Positions 61,740 to 61,810 of a stretch of DNA of 61,810 bases are shown here, piece after piece. The DNA is from Novosphingobium sp. B 225 (GTDB lineage Bacteria; Pseudomonadota; Alphaproteobacteria; Sphingomonadales; Sphingomonadaceae): contig NZ_MWLM01000039.1 of NCBI RefSeq assembly GCF_002198665.1, positions 1 to 61,810 of the forward strand, written 5' to 3'. The notes below the pieces were generated by a model that saw only the letters and a program-made list of their open reading frames with translations, was not told where the DNA came from and searched no databases. Each line of letters starts with the position of its first letter. Position 1 is the stretch's first letter. Made by a program: the position numbers and the translations under genes.

Positions 61740-61810
61740 GTGAAATGGAGATCCTCCCCATTTTTGCGAAGCACAAATGGGGAGGATCTCCATTTCACTC
61801 ACGCATCAGC
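61728..61810. repeat. 36-bp perfect inverted repeat at window edge
   Basis: Arms 61728-61763 and 61775-61810 are perfect reverse complements around an 11-nt loop with partial pairing. The left arm includes the last codons and stop of the acyl-CoA ligase. The inner part (CCTCCCCATTT...AAATGGGGAGG) resembles a common sphingomonad intergenic hairpin and may act as a terminator. Because the right arm mirrors coding sequence up to the last base, a fold-back assembly artefact is possible. Confidence 0.85.

Overview
The window is a dense, GC-rich stretch of an alphaproteobacterial chromosome, most likely from the Sphingomonadales (Erythrobacteraceae/Sphingomonadaceae type). The evidence is a CcrM (GANTC) methyltransferase, a split three-subunit proton-translocating transhydrogenase behind a tiny aa3-oxidase subunit IV, a pckA-chvI-chvG-hprK block, a large TonB-dependent receptor, and a DnaE with the PHP-domain substitutions I associate with sphingomonads. 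I see no tRNA, rRNA, CRISPR array, transposase or phage gene; this is mostly core genome. Both edges carry short repeats, and the right edge is a 36-bp perfect inverted repeat, so the window may be a whole contig.

Layout. 1-6.5 kb: OmpA-like protein, SGNH hydrolase, then hprK, chvG and chvI on the minus strand diverging from pckA; this is an envelope/carbon-control module. 6.5-11.4 kb: small unknown and DUF proteins (DUF4345, DUF3597, two DUF937-like proteins) and a DUF885 lipoprotein. 11.4-17 kb: alpha/beta hydrolase, cysteine desulfurase plus ferredoxin, an unknown membrane-anchored protein, parC. 17-22 kb, minus strand: aspartic protease, CCA-adding enzyme, Nudix hydrolase and DUF1285 protein joined by 4-8 bp overlaps, then a GNAT enzyme and a PQQ-type sugar dehydrogenase. 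22-25 kb, plus strand: rnhB, ccrM, folP. 25-33 kb: PilZ protein, exported methyltransferase, an unknown protein coupled to an NtrC-like regulator, and the cox IV-pnt operon with an unrelated exported protein inserted between pntAA and pntAB. 33-39 kb: M16 peptidase, DUF3857/transglutaminase protein, purC. 39-48 kb: Flp pilin, an NTF2-GNAT-nitrilase operon, PBP4-type carboxypeptidase, TonB receptor, and cfa flanked by two related PilZ proteins. 48-54.6 kb: SDR and purF, SIMPL protein, lolCE/lolD, glutathione peroxidase. 54.6-55.3 kb: a 615-bp gap with repeats. 55.3-61.8 kb: Yip1-like protein, dnaE, acyl-CoA ligase.

The most striking signal is the region between rnhB and ccrM. Eleven GANTC sites, the target of CcrM itself, sit within 202 bp, and every interval between neighbours is within 1 bp of a multiple of 10. 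A consensus DnaA box follows just before the ccrM start. This looks like a dense methylation-sensing control array on the methyltransferase's own promoter. Other points of interest are the gene inserted in the transhydrogenase operon, an NtrC-like regulator with GAFPGA in place of the sigma-54-contacting GAFTGA, a REP-like inverted pair with a 14-bp tandem array beside it, a boxA-like rRNA-leader motif with no rRNA, and a repeat family whose conserved end carries a Shine-Dalgarno sequence.
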